Positions 1 through 8,538 are shown, counted from the first letter of the stretch. The stretch is DNA of 64,000 nt from Bacillota bacterium (GCA_023460515.1 JAEWPS010000032.1:96629-160628); one strand, 5' to 3'. Numbers and translations: made by a program. Notes: generated by a model not told the origin, from the letters alone.

Positions 1-2
1 AT

Positions 3-74
3 AATACACACACGAAGGTAGTCTTTTCTTCTTCCATTATGGTTGTAAAAGATGTTGATATTCGTGGCGGATAG
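3..74 (+). CDS. C-terminal tail of an unidentified protein (partial)
   Basis: An open frame enters from the left edge and stops at a TAG 20 bases before the rpsB start. It encodes about 23 residues ending VVKDVDIRGG. The close spacing suggests the end of an upstream gene, but the fragment is too short to identify and could be chance. Confidence 0.3.
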   Translation, partial: NTHTKVVFSSSIMVVKDVDIRGG

Positions 75-94
75 AAAGAAGGAGGAATTTTAAA

Positions 95-943
95 ATGGCA
101 ATTATACCTATGAAATCATTACTAGAAGCAGGTGTTCACTTTGGACATCAAACAAAAAGATGGGACCCAAGAATGGCTCCATACATATTTACAGCAAGAA
201 ATGGAATATATATTCTAGACTTGCAAAAAACATTAAAAAAAGTTCAAGAAGCATATAACTTAACAAAAAAAGTTGTATCTGAAGGTGGAACTGTTTTATT
301 TGTTGGTACTAAAAAACAAATACAAGAAACTATCAAAACTGAAGCTGAAAGATGTGGTATGTACTATATAAACAGTAGATGGTTAGGTGGTACATTAACT
401 AATTTAAACACAATCAAGAAGAGAATAGCTAGATTAGTAGAATTAGAAAAAATGGAAGAAGAAGGTGTTTTTGAAGTATTACCTAAAAAAGAAGTTATTG
501 GACTTAGACAAGAAATGGAAAAGTTAAATATTAATTTAGGTGGTATTAAAACTATGGATAAACTTCCATCACTTATATTCTTAGTAGATTCTAAAAAAGA
601 ATATATTTGCACAAAGGAAGCTAGAAAATTAAACATACCAACAATAGGTTTAATAGATTCAAACTGTAATCCAGATGATGTAGATAATGTTGTTCCTGGA
701 AATGATGATTCAGTAAGATCAGTAGCTTTAATAGCTGCTAAAATTGCAGATGCAGTTTTAGAAGTTAAAGAAGGAAATACTGAACTTGCACAAGATGAAG
801 AAGTAGTTACAATGGAAGCATTAGTTGCTGAAGTTGGAGTAGATAAAATAGAAAGAAAACCAAGACAAAATAATAGATTTAACAATAACAGAAATTATAA
901 CAATAATTATGTTAAAAGAGAACAAACTGAAGAAAAAGTATAG
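95..943 (+). CDS. rpsB: 30S ribosomal protein S2
   Basis: Protein S2 of the small ribosomal subunit, which binds between head and body and is needed for S1/mRNA docking. The start MAIIPMKSLLEAGVHFGHQT and the internal SRWLGGTLTN and PTIGLIDSNCNPDDVD blocks are family hallmarks. At 282 residues it is longer than the usual ~235-250; the extra length is an Asn-rich, basic low-complexity tail (NNRFNNNRNYNNNY). GGAGG lies 9 bases before the ATG. It is followed after 12 bases by tsf, the usual pair. The frequent third gene, pyrH, is absent here. Confidence 0.98.
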   Translation: MAIIPMKSLLEAGVHFGHQTKRWDPRMAPYIFTARNGIYILDLQKTLKKVQEAYNLTKKVVSEGGTVLFVGTKKQIQETIKTEAERCGMYYINSRWLGGTLTNLNTIKKRIARLVELEKMEEEGVFEVLPKKEVIGLRQEMEKLNINLGGIKTMDKLPSLIFLVDSKKEYICTKEARKLNIPTIGLIDSNCNPDDVDNVVPGNDDSVRSVALIAAKIADAVLEVKEGNTELAQDEEVVTMEALVAEVGVDKIERKPRQNNRFNNNRNYNNNYVKREQTEEKV

Positions 944-955
944 GAGGGGTTAACT

Positions 956-1603
956 ATGGCAATAACTGCTGAACAAGTAAAAGATTTAAGAGATAGAACT
1001 AATGCAGGAATAATGGACTGTAAGAAAGTTTTAGTAGAAACTGATGGCAATATTGAAAAAGCAATCGAATTATTAAGAGAAAGAGGAGTTGCTAAAGCAG
1101 CTAAAAAAGCTAGTAGAATTGCTAGCGAAGGTTTAGTTGAAGCGTATATCCACAATGGAAAATATGGTGCTTTAGTTGAAATAAATTCTGAAACAGACTT
1201 TGTTTCAAAAAATGAAGACTTCAAAAATTTTGTAAAAGATGTAGCTATGCATATTGCAGCTTCTGGTCCTAAATATGTAAGAAGAGAAGAAGTTCCTGAA
1301 AATGTAGTAAATACTGAAAAAGAAACTTTAAAAGCTCAAGCATTAAATGAAGGAAAACCTGCTGCAGTTGTAGAGAAAATGATAGAAGGAAGAATAAATA
1401 AATATTTCGCAGAGATTTGTTTGTTAGAACAACCTTTTGTTAAAAATCCTGATGTTACTGTTGGTCAACTTTTAACAGAACTAATTGCAAAAATTGGTGA
1501 AAACATTGTAATTCGTAGATTTGCTAGATTTGAAAGAGGCGAAGGAATAGAAAAAGAAGAATCTAACTTTGCAGAAGAAGTAATGAAACAAATAAACGGT
1601 TAA
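956..1603 (+). CDS. tsf: Elongation factor Ts
   Basis: Guanine-nucleotide exchange factor that recycles EF-Tu. The N-terminal UBA-like module (about residues 1-55, with LRDRTNAGIMDCKKVL) and the EF-Tu contact segment VEINSETDFVSKNEDF are clear. Length 215 is typical of the short Firmicute form. SD AGGAGGGG precedes the ATG, and it is co-transcribed with rpsB. A strong terminator follows 12 bases after the stop, so rpsB-tsf is a closed two-gene unit. Confidence 0.98.
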   Translation: MAITAEQVKDLRDRTNAGIMDCKKVLVETDGNIEKAIELLRERGVAKAAKKASRIASEGLVEAYIHNGKYGALVEINSETDFVSKNEDFKNFVKDVAMHIAASGPKYVRREEVPENVVNTEKETLKAQALNEGKPAAVVEKMIEGRINKYFAEICLLEQPFVKNPDVTVGQLLTELIAKIGENIVIRRFARFERGEGIEKEESNFAEEVMKQING

Positions 1604-1615
1604 TAAATAAAAATT

Positions 1616-1653
1616 GACTATAAATTCAAACCGAATTTATAGTCGTTTTTTTT
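1616..1653 (+). terminator. Rho-independent terminator of rpsB-tsf
   Basis: A perfect 12-bp inverted repeat (GACTATAAATTC / GAATTTATAGTC) with a 5-base loop is followed by G and eight T. It also overlaps the 3' end of the convergent gene. Confidence 0.93.
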
Positions 1654-2182
1654 ATACTTTAACTTTATTATCGAATAAACCTCCTATTTTTGCAAATATA
1701 CTTAGTAACGTATTTGTTATTGTTTTAAATAATTTATTTGTTTTACTTAGGTATTCCTCTTCTAGAATTGTAACGGCAACCGTTTTTCTGGTTATCATAG
1801 TTACAGGAGTATCTATTGCTAGCATATAACTTGCATTATTATTCAGGTCCCAATTATTATTACAATCCATAAAACAAAAAAATAGATTTTCTGAATTTAT
1901 CAATTCGATGCTTGTACAATAGCATTTTATGTCATTATGGCAGCACAATTTCATTTCTATTACATTTTTTTCATCCCATAAATTCCCATATCCATAATTT
2001 AAAAATATTTTTGTAACATTATCTGAATTTTCTGTTATTAGCTTACCAAAATATTTTAAAATTATTTTTTCGCCTTTATTTAAATTGCCATAAACTTTAT
2101 ATGTTTCTGTTTCAAAAGAAAGTTTTAAAGTATCATTGTCTGCCAAATGGTTTATGCAAGAACATTGATTATTTTCATCCAT
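1652..2182 (-). CDS. Small protein with CBM25-like starch-binding fold (tentative)
   Basis: A 176-residue protein without signal peptide. The central segment (about residues 30-125) has the layout of family 25/53 starch-binding modules: a strand-rich region, NLWDEKNVIEMKL, then FCFMDCNNNWDLNNNASY, close to the Trp/Asn-rich WDNNNGxNY sugar-binding signature. The last ~25 residues (KLFKTITNTLLSIFAKIGGLF) form a likely amphipathic helix. I chose the ATG at 2182 because GGGGGT lies just upstream; the longer frame would start within the promoter. A cytosolic glycogen- or starch-granule role is inference only. Confidence 0.55.
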   Translation of the reverse strand: MDENNQCSCINHLADNDTLKLSFETETYKVYGNLNKGEKIILKYFGKLITENSDNVTKIFLNYGYGNLWDEKNVIEMKLCCHNDIKCYCTSIELINSENLFFCFMDCNNNWDLNNNASYMLAIDTPVTMITRKTVAVTILEEEYLSKTNKLFKTITNTLLSIFAKIGGLFDNKVKV

Positions 2183-2202
2183 AAAAATACCCCCAATATA
2201 TA

Positions 2203-2222
2203 CATATATTCTAGAATATATG
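2203..2222. promoter_or_regulatory. Perfect 20-bp palindrome over the -10 of the CBM25-like gene
   Basis: CATATATTCTAGAATATATG is a perfect inverted repeat 20 bases upstream of the gene at 1652-2182. Reading the minus strand, TTGAAA (2231-2236) and TAGAAT (2208-2213) are 17 bases apart, so the -10 lies inside the palindrome. This is a plausible repressor site. Confidence 0.5.
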
Positions 2223-2353
2223 ACAGCGTATTTCAACACATTCGACAATACTATACAAATTAATTTAAAAATATACATTTTTTATCTATTAAAACTATAG
2301 GTTAAAAAAAATAAATTATTATACACTTTTACTTAAAATATAGTATATAATTC

Positions 2354-2382
2354 TTGATTTTTCTAATTATTTGTGATAACAT
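2354..2382 (+). promoter_or_regulatory. Promoter of the CofE-like gene
   Basis: TTGATT, 17 bases, TAACAT, about 100 bases upstream of the ATG at 2480. The intervening bases are AT-rich with no ORF. Confidence 0.5.
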
Positions 2383-2479
2383 ATTTATATTAATTATAAA
2401 TTTTAAAAGTTAAAATATGTAAACTATGTAAAAAATATATAACATGGTTTATACACATTAATAGAAAGAAGGAAAAACA

Positions 2480-3277
2480 ATGGAATTTAGAGCAAACGAA
2501 CACAAAAATATCGAAATACAAGTTGGAGGTGATATATATTCTAGACATGCAATACATACACATTATGTACAAATAGGTGAAGATTATATTAAAATAATTG
2601 AACAATATGTTAAAGATTTATATCAAGAAGGAGATATAGTTTCTATAAGTGAAAAAATTATTGGGCTATGTCAAAACAGAGTTGTATATAAGAAAGATGT
2701 TAAAGTTGGATTTTTAGCTAAATTTTTATCTAAATTTGCTATGAGAAGTGATGCTGGTGTTGGAGTAGATAATCCATATAAAATGCAATTTGCTATTATG
2801 ATATGTGGAAGATTAAAGGTTATATATGCTGCAATAATGGGTGGAATAGGAAAAATATTTGGTAGAAAAGGAGTTTTCTATGAAATAGTTGGACAAGAAA
2901 TTAGTGGACTTGATGGATTTTATGGAAAAGTTTTTGAAGACTATGCTGAGTTTGGAATAAGAATTCCTGAAAACCCAAATGGTGTATGTAATGAAATTTT
3001 TGAAAAAACTGGTGTAAAAGCAATGATAGTTGATGCTAATGATATAAATGTTGAAATACTTGGAAAATGTGACGCTATTGACAAAACAGATGACGAATTA
3101 AAGAAGTTAATAATAGATAATCCAGCAGGTCAATCTAAAGAACTTACACCACTTATACTTATTAGAAAAAATCCTGAAATAGTTGATGAAGTTCAGATAT
3201 CAAAAGAAGATGAAGTTGTTGAATTAGATGAAGTTAAAGATAATGAAGAGATTATAGAAAATAAAGATGAAGTGTAA
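2480..3277 (+). CDS. F420-0:gamma-glutamyl ligase (CofE)-like protein
   Basis: A 265-residue protein of the CofE-like ligase fold. Recognisable blocks are GDIVSISEKIIGLCQNRVV (residues ~50-70), NPNGVCNEIFEKTGVKAMIVDAND (mid-protein) and DNPAGQSKELTPLILIR (~215-230), matching the pattern of enzymes that add glutamate to F420-0. The last ~30 residues are acidic low-complexity. No F420 biosynthesis gene is nearby and F420 is not expected in this type of bacterium, so the real substrate is unknown. SD AAGAAGGA precedes the ATG; a VanW gene follows 50 bases later. Confidence 0.7.
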   Translation: MEFRANEHKNIEIQVGGDIYSRHAIHTHYVQIGEDYIKIIEQYVKDLYQEGDIVSISEKIIGLCQNRVVYKKDVKVGFLAKFLSKFAMRSDAGVGVDNPYKMQFAIMICGRLKVIYAAIMGGIGKIFGRKGVFYEIVGQEISGLDGFYGKVFEDYAEFGIRIPENPNGVCNEIFEKTGVKAMIVDANDINVEILGKCDAIDKTDDELKKLIIDNPAGQSKELTPLILIRKNPEIVDEVQISKEDEVVELDEVKDNEEIIENKDEV

Positions 3278-3327
3278 TTGAATAAAATAAGCAATTTTTT
3301 AATAAATTAGATATATGGAGGGATCTT

Positions 3328-5124
3328 GTGGAAAAAGAAGAAAAAGATAAAATTGAAAATGAAGATAATATACTTAAAGATGACTTAAATATATCTAATA
3401 ATAATGAAAATGCAGATTATGAAGATAAGTTGGTTGATGAAACACAAAGTGAGCCTAATGATTTAAATAAACTACAAGAAAATAATAATGAAAAAAAACA
3501 TAGACATTATCTTGTTATTAAAGAAAATGGTAAAAAACGATTAAAATTAGTTTTAATCGTTCTTGGAATTTTAATAGTAAATATAATTATAATTTTTGGA
3601 ATTATATGCGCAATAAATAGGTTAAATAATAATGTGTATAAAAATACATATATCTTTGGTCAAGACATTTCAAATTATACTTCAGATCAAGTTGTTGCCT
3701 TATTGGAAGAAAAATCCAAAAGTATAAAAGAAACTTTTAAAATTGATGTATACCAAGAAAATAAAGATATATATGATATAAAAGCTGAAGATATTGACTT
3801 TAATATTGATGTTGAAAAAACAGCAGATAATGTAATGTCTTTTGGTAGAGAAGATAATTTTTTGATTGATAATTTAAAGATATTAAAAGCGTTAATATTT
3901 AAAAAACAAATTATTCCAGAATACACTTATTCTGAAGAAAAAGTAGATAGTGTAATAAAAAACATAGATTTAACAATTGAAAACAGATATTCTAATGATT
4001 CATATAATATAGATGAAGTAAAAAATATACTTACTATAACTAGGGGAAAAACAGGAAAAAGTTTAGATTTTCTACAAATAAAAAATGATTTAATTAATAT
4101 GCTTGAAGGATTTAATTCTGTTAATTATAATATCAAAATTGTAAATAAAAAACCTGAAGAAATAAATATTGAGAAATTATATAGTGAAGTTAAAAGGCAA
4201 CCTGAAGACGCATATATAAATACAAATGTGGCTCCACCTGAATTTGTTAATGAAAAAAATGGTTATGATTTAGATGTAGCAAAGTTGAAAGAAGTTTTAA
4301 ATAAACAAGAAAACAAATCTGAGGGAATTGCTGTAGAGTTTCCTTTAGTAATTGTAGAACCAAAAGTTAAGCTATCTGATATAACATATAATTTATATAA
4401 TGATAAACTTGCAGGTTACACTACTTACTTTGATTCAACTCAAAGTGCTAGGGCAAATAACTTAAGTGTTGCACTTAGATATTTAAATGGAACCATTGTT
4501 ATGCCTGGAAAAACATTTTCTTACTATGAAAGAATTGGAGAAACAACATATTCTAAAGGATATAAGGATGCAGCTACATTTAAAGCGGGAACTGTTGTAT
4601 ATGAAGTTGGTGGTGGTATATGTCAAACATCTTCAACATTATATAATGTTGCACTTATGGCAAACTTGGAGATAGTTGAAAGACATCAACATGGACTTCC
4701 GGTCGGTTATGTTGCGCCAAGCAGAGATGCTACAGTATATGGTAATATATTAGATTTTAAATTCAAAAACACAAGAAATTACCCTGTCAAAATTGTAACA
4801 ACATTTAGTGAAAGTGGTAGTATGAATGTTAGTCTATATGGTACGAAAGAAAAGCAAGAATATGAAGTGCTTCTTTCTTCAAAAGTACTATATTATATAC
4901 CTTTTACAACTAGGTATACATATGATCAATATGTAGATTCTGGTGTAACATCAGTGATATCAAAAGGTACAAATGGATATGCTTCCGAGGCATATATTAC
5001 TAAAAAATTAAACGGAAAAGTAGTTAGTTCTTCAGTGTTATCAAAAGACGTATATAAAGCTCAACAAGCAGTTGTAAAGGTAGGTACTAAAGAACCAGCG
5101 AAAGATAATGTGAATATATATTAA
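3328..5124 (+). CDS. VanW family membrane-anchored cell-wall protein
   Basis: A 598-residue protein: a charged cytoplasmic N-terminus (1-~68), one membrane helix (~70-96), an extracellular region with peptidoglycan-binding-like repeats (~100-350), then the VanW domain (~365-510) with YKDAATFKAGTVVYEVGGGI, CQTSSTLYNVALMANLEIVE and HGLPVGYVAPSRDATVYG. The C-terminal ~70 residues resemble a G5-like beta domain. Start is GTG with GGAGGG upstream. VanW proteins accompany some vancomycin-resistance loci but are common in ordinary clostridia; no van ligase is nearby, so a wall-remodelling role is more likely. Confidence 0.85.
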   Translation: MEKEEKDKIENEDNILKDDLNISNNNENADYEDKLVDETQSEPNDLNKLQENNNEKKHRHYLVIKENGKKRLKLVLIVLGILIVNIIIIFGIICAINRLNNNVYKNTYIFGQDISNYTSDQVVALLEEKSKSIKETFKIDVYQENKDIYDIKAEDIDFNIDVEKTADNVMSFGREDNFLIDNLKILKALIFKKQIIPEYTYSEEKVDSVIKNIDLTIENRYSNDSYNIDEVKNILTITRGKTGKSLDFLQIKNDLINMLEGFNSVNYNIKIVNKKPEEINIEKLYSEVKRQPEDAYINTNVAPPEFVNEKNGYDLDVAKLKEVLNKQENKSEGIAVEFPLVIVEPKVKLSDITYNLYNDKLAGYTTYFDSTQSARANNLSVALRYLNGTIVMPGKTFSYYERIGETTYSKGYKDAATFKAGTVVYEVGGGICQTSSTLYNVALMANLEIVERHQHGLPVGYVAPSRDATVYGNILDFKFKNTRNYPVKIVTTFSESGSMNVSLYGTKEKQEYEVLLSSKVLYYIPFTTRYTYDQYVDSGVTSVISKGTNGYASEAYITKKLNGKVVSSSVLSKDVYKAQQAVVKVGTKEPAKDNVNIY

Positions 5125-5167
5125 ATAATTTAAATACTACATTTTTATGTAAATTTAAAATAATATA

Positions 5168-5196
5168 TTGCATTTTATATAAATATATAGTATAAT
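5168..5196 (+). promoter_or_regulatory. Promoter upstream of the 5239 gene
   Basis: TTGCAT, 17 bases, TATAAT, 42 bases before the ATG. It could drive the three genes up to the coupling ATPase. Confidence 0.65.
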
Positions 5197-5238
5197 TTAT
5201 AATATGATAAGTGTGAACTTAGAGAGTGAGGTAGCTTT

Positions 5239-5766
5239 ATGGAACCTTTAATACAGATGAATAAATTTGAAATAATTGATATGCCTGGTATGAATACTAT
5301 AGGATTTGTTGTTGAAAAAAACGAAGATGAATATAGAAAAGGCAATGCTTTTTTATCTCTTCAAAAAATAGATCCAATTGATAGCGAGCAAGATGGAAAG
5401 TTCAAAAAAACATTTAACGTTATATGTGGTGGCGAAGAAAAACAATTAATAGTTTTACTTACACTAACAAAATCTAAAGCAATATTAAGTACTGGCGAAT
5501 TAACTGGTGATGGATTCAAAGCAACTGAATCTAATGTGCCACTTAGCTATGGAACAATATTTAATCAAGAAGGTATTGAATATAAAGAAGTTGAATATAA
5601 TCCAGATATGAAAAGACATTTTTCAATTATAGATACACAAACTGGCGAAGAAGTTCAACCATCAATATTTATGGATCCAATTTCAAATACTATAAAAGGC
5701 AGTTGCAAAATTTTGCCTCATAGAGCTTATATTGTATTGGAATTAAAATATACAGTAACCGATTAA
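5239..5766 (+). CDS. Unknown 175-residue protein upstream of coupling ATPase
   Basis: No family recognised. It has no signal peptide or membrane helix; the composition is strand-rich, with blocks such as KQLIVLLTLTKSKAILSTGE, and ends HRAYIVLELKYTVTD. A GAGTGAGG ribosome site and a good promoter support it as real. It is followed by a 63-residue protein and a VirD4/TraG-like ATPase on the same strand with gaps of 69 and 52 bases, so it may act with them. Confidence 0.6.
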   Translation: MEPLIQMNKFEIIDMPGMNTIGFVVEKNEDEYRKGNAFLSLQKIDPIDSEQDGKFKKTFNVICGGEEKQLIVLLTLTKSKAILSTGELTGDGFKATESNVPLSYGTIFNQEGIEYKEVEYNPDMKRHFSIIDTQTGEEVQPSIFMDPISNTIKGSCKILPHRAYIVLELKYTVTD

Positions 5767-5775
5767 AAAAATATC

Positions 5776-5819
5776 ATATGTAGTTTATATGTAGTAATAT
5801 ATGTAGTTTAAAAGTAGTA
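5776..5819. repeat. Two ~21-base direct repeats before the 63-residue gene
   Basis: Two adjacent copies of ATATGTAGTTTA followed by WWWGTAGTA (5776-5796 and 5799-5819) lie directly upstream of the ribosome site. They could be a binding site or slippage product; no function is shown. Confidence 0.4.
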
Positions 5820-5835
5820 AAAAGGGGGTATTCAA

Positions 5836-6027
5836 ATGGATATAAGAGTAGAACTTAGTGCAATGGTGTCAAATGAACTATCAGGATTAAATTTAGGAGA
5901 TAAAACTCTTACGTCGAAGTCTTTATATGTTGGAAAAACTCAATTACCAGAATTGCCTAATAAATTAAATGAAACTCAAGAAATCAAAGAAACTAAAAAA
6001 GACGGATATGACGATAATATAATATAA
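5836..6027 (+). CDS. Unknown 63-residue protein
   Basis: A short, mostly polar protein, MDIRVELSAMVSNELSGLNL at the N-terminus and an acidic C-terminus. AAAGGGGG lies 7 bases before the ATG, which supports translation. No family recognised. It sits between an unknown protein and the coupling ATPase in the same orientation. Confidence 0.5.
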   Translation: MDIRVELSAMVSNELSGLNLGDKTLTSKSLYVGKTQLPELPNKLNETQEIKETKKDGYDDNII

Positions 6028-6079
6028 TATATTTAATATATGTTAATTATAAAAAATACAAATGAAATGAGGTAATCTT

Positions 6080-8059
6080 ATGATTAATAGCCTTAAAGTT
6101 AGAAAAAAAGAAATTATAACGTTTTTTATCATCTACTTACTTATAGATATATTTGTAGTAGGTGCTTTTTTCGTATCTGGATTAGGAATAGATAAGAATG
6201 TAACGGGTTTTGCTAAAATATCTATTATAATGAATGGATTTATACCTAATTTAACAAATCCATTAGGAACTTTGGGAAAAATAGTAACATCAGGAACTGC
6301 TTTTTCTGAGTTTTTAAATTCATCATTTTGGTTGTTAGGAATATTTGTAGTATTATATATATATTACGTAATTAAAAATGGTAAAAAATACGAATATGAG
6401 GGAACAGAAAATGGTTCGAGTGATTGGAGCAAAGGCGGGGAAGAATTTAATAAGCTTTCAGATGGAAGTGAGATATTAAATAAAAAAAATGGATTTATAT
6501 TAAGTAGATATCATTATTTGGGTACTGATACAAGAAAAGTAAAAGTAAATAAAAACATATTAGTTTTTGGTGGATCTGGTACTGGTAAATCTGCTTGTTT
6601 TGTAAAACCAAATATTCTTCAAAGATTAGGTTCTTATGTAATAACAGATCCAAAAGGTGAATTATACAGAGAGACATCAAATTTCTTAAAAGCTAGTGGT
6701 TACAAAGTAAAGGTGTTAAACCTGGTTGATCCAGATTATAGTGATAGATATAACCCTTTAGCGCATATCAAGGATCATGCAGATGTTGATATCATAGCGC
6801 ATACAATAGTTATGGGTGGTGAAGGTGATAGCGGGGGTAAATCTGCAGATCCATTCTGGGATAATACTGCTAAAATGTTACTTAAAGCTTGTATTTATTA
6901 TGTTATATCAGTATTACCAACTGAAAAACAAAATTTATCTAGTTGTTTAAATATTGTAAGAGCTGGAGGTAGCGATGAAACTGTATTTGACAAATTATTT
7001 ATAGATGAATTAAAACCAGAGCATCCTGGTAGAAAAGAATATGAAGGTATACGTGTTGGTGCGGATAAAACGAAACAAAGTATAGCAATATCGTTAGTAT
7101 CTAAGCTTACTCATTTTGATACTCCAAATATGATGAAAATAACAACATCAAATGATATAGATTTTGAAGATTTAGGGAAAGAACTAACTGCCATATATGT
7201 TATATCTCCAGATAGCCATAGTACATACAATTATATATTGACAATATTTTATGGTCAATTATTACAAAGATTGTATGCACTAGCAGATAGAAATGGTGGT
7301 AAATTAAATCAACAAGTATATTTATTATTAGATGAATTTGCTAATATTGGTAAGATACCAGACTTTAATCAAAAGTTAAGTACTAGTAGAAGTAGAGGAA
7401 TCAGTATGTCAATAATTGTACAGAGTTTGGACCAATTGGTAGATTTGTACAAAGATTTACATGAAAATATAATAGCTAACTGTGATACACAATTATTTCT
7501 AGGAAGTCAATCAATTAAAACTTGTGAATATTTTTCTAAAAGTTTAGGGCAGAAAACAATAAAGTTTTCTAGCAGATCAGTTAGTAAAGATAAAAACGAA
7601 TGGAATAAGCAGGGTGTAAGTATTAGTGACCAAAGGCAAGCAAGAGACCTTATGACAGTTGATGAACTTAAGAGATTACCTTTTGATGATGAAATAATAA
7701 TTATTAGAGGAATCAAACCTATAAAAACTAAAAAAGCGTGGTATTTCAAATACCATACGCAAAAAGATATTGCAAAGCAAACTGAGATTAAAGATATAAC
7801 GGAAATGATAAAACCTGAAGAGGTTGAAGTATCTACGATGGATGTTGTTAATCATTTAGAACAAAGAGTAAAAAAAGCAAAAGAAACTGTTGAAATAGAA
7901 GATTCAAGCATTATAAATCAACATTCAGATATTCAAGATAGTAATACAGAAATTATAGATAAAAAAGAGCCTTTGGATAATCAAGAAGAAACATATGATT
8001 TGCAAAAACAGCTTGAGGCAAAATTTGATGAATTATTTGGCGAAACAAATAAACATTAA
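6080..8059 (+). CDS. VirD4/TraG-type IV coupling ATPase
   Basis: A 659-residue member of the T4CP family, inner-membrane hexameric ATPases that deliver substrates to type IV secretion channels. Two N-terminal membrane helices (~13-36 and ~80-98) precede the NTPase domain with Walker A GGSGTGKSACFVKPN (~160), TDPKGELYRET, Walker B LLLDEFANIGKIP (~420) and STSRSRGISMSIIVQSLDQL. The C-terminal ~90 residues are charged and degenerate, as in substrate-recognition tails. No relaxase, VirB4 or integrase is in the window, so this is a lone coupling protein. Confidence 0.88.
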   Translation: MINSLKVRKKEIITFFIIYLLIDIFVVGAFFVSGLGIDKNVTGFAKISIIMNGFIPNLTNPLGTLGKIVTSGTAFSEFLNSSFWLLGIFVVLYIYYVIKNGKKYEYEGTENGSSDWSKGGEEFNKLSDGSEILNKKNGFILSRYHYLGTDTRKVKVNKNILVFGGSGTGKSACFVKPNILQRLGSYVITDPKGELYRETSNFLKASGYKVKVLNLVDPDYSDRYNPLAHIKDHADVDIIAHTIVMGGEGDSGGKSADPFWDNTAKMLLKACIYYVISVLPTEKQNLSSCLNIVRAGGSDETVFDKLFIDELKPEHPGRKEYEGIRVGADKTKQSIAISLVSKLTHFDTPNMMKITTSNDIDFEDLGKELTAIYVISPDSHSTYNYILTIFYGQLLQRLYALADRNGGKLNQQVYLLLDEFANIGKIPDFNQKLSTSRSRGISMSIIVQSLDQLVDLYKDLHENIIANCDTQLFLGSQSIKTCEYFSKSLGQKTIKFSSRSVSKDKNEWNKQGVSISDQRQARDLMTVDELKRLPFDDEIIIIRGIKPIKTKKAWYFKYHTQKDIAKQTEIKDITEMIKPEEVEVSTMDVVNHLEQRVKKAKETVEIEDSSIINQHSDIQDSNTEIIDKKEPLDNQEETYDLQKQLEAKFDELFGETNKH

Positions 8060-8115
8060 TTCATTATTACCTAAAAAATATTTTAATAAAAATCCAACAA
8101 AATAATTAAAAACAC

Positions 8116-8143
8116 TTGTATTTATTATTATTTGTGATATAAT
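8116..8143 (+). promoter_or_regulatory. Promoter of the zinc-ribbon gene
   Basis: TTGTAT, 16 bases, TATAAT. The predicted start site would give an untranslated leader of about 95 bases. Confidence 0.6.
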
Positions 8144-8151
8144 ATATATAA

Positions 8152-8238
8152 TTGATTAGAGTAAAAATATTATCCTTTAAGAAATAAATTTTTAAAGTTA
8201 AGTTTTTTAAATTTACTAATCAAAAATCTTAAAGGAGG
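8152..8238 (+). promoter_or_regulatory. Structured leader RNA that pairs with the SD
   Basis: Two exact complementary pairs interleave: TTGATTAG (8152-8159) with CTAATCAA (8216-8223), and TCCTTTAAGA (8173-8182) with TCTTAAAGGA (8227-8236). The second covers most of the SD AAAGGAGG. The order A-B-A'-B' means a pseudoknot or two alternative folds, so translation could be switched. It matches no riboswitch class I know. Confidence 0.55.
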
Positions 8239-8246
8239 TATAACCA

Positions 8247-8408
8247 ATGCAAGATAAAACTATAACATGTAAAGATTGTGGAGCTGAATTCGTATTTACA
8301 GTAGCTGAACAAGAATTTTACAAAGAAAAAGGTTTTGAAAATGACCCAGTTAGATGTAAAGAATGCAGAAATGCAAAAAAATCAAGAAATAATCAAAGAA
8401 AATATTAA
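8247..8408 (+). CDS. Small zinc-ribbon protein (zf-trcl type)
   Basis: A 53-residue protein with two CxxC knuckles: CKDC (8-11) and CKEC (37-40). The sequence between, EFVFTVAEQEFYKEKGFEND, is the conserved core of the probable zinc-ribbon family common in clostridia. The basic tail KKSRNNQRKY suggests nucleic-acid contact. It has a consensus AAAGGAGG and its own promoter, and is followed by a terminator. Molecular role unknown. Confidence 0.85.
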   Translation: MQDKTITCKDCGAEFVFTVAEQEFYKEKGFENDPVRCKECRNAKKSRNNQRKY

Positions 8409-8415
8409 TCTTGAA

Positions 8416-8450
8416 AAAGTGATGGTGTAAGCTATCACTTTTTATTTTTT
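8416..8450 (+). terminator. Terminator after the zinc-ribbon gene
   Basis: AAGTGAT/ATCACTT stem with a 10-base loop followed by TTTATTTTTT. Confidence 0.8.
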
Positions 8451-8481
8451 AAGCAAATACGTGTAATTAGCGTATTTGCTT
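8451..8481. terminator. Second hairpin, possible back-up terminator
   Basis: A perfect 11-bp stem AAGCAAATACG / CGTATTTGCTT with a 9-base loop directly follows the first terminator. Its 3' side lacks a pure T run, so it may only stabilise the transcript end. Confidence 0.5.
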
Positions 8482-8509
8482 ACTTTATTGCTAAAATATT
8501 ACAAAAATC

Positions 8510-8538
8510 TTGACTATTTTAAAATTAAATAGTATAAT
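8510..8538 (+). promoter_or_regulatory. Promoter of secD-secF
   Basis: TTGACT, 17 bases, TATAAT. A TTG codon in the -35 opens a longer reading frame, so that upstream start is rejected for secD. Confidence 0.85.

Noticed and set aside
1614..1829. Plus-strand frame after tsf
   Set aside because: It starts in the terminator, lacks a ribosome site and is antisense to a better supported gene.
3328..5124. Vancomycin resistance locus based on VanW
   Set aside because: No vanH/A/X, vanY or vanRS genes are present; stand-alone VanW proteins are common in clostridia.
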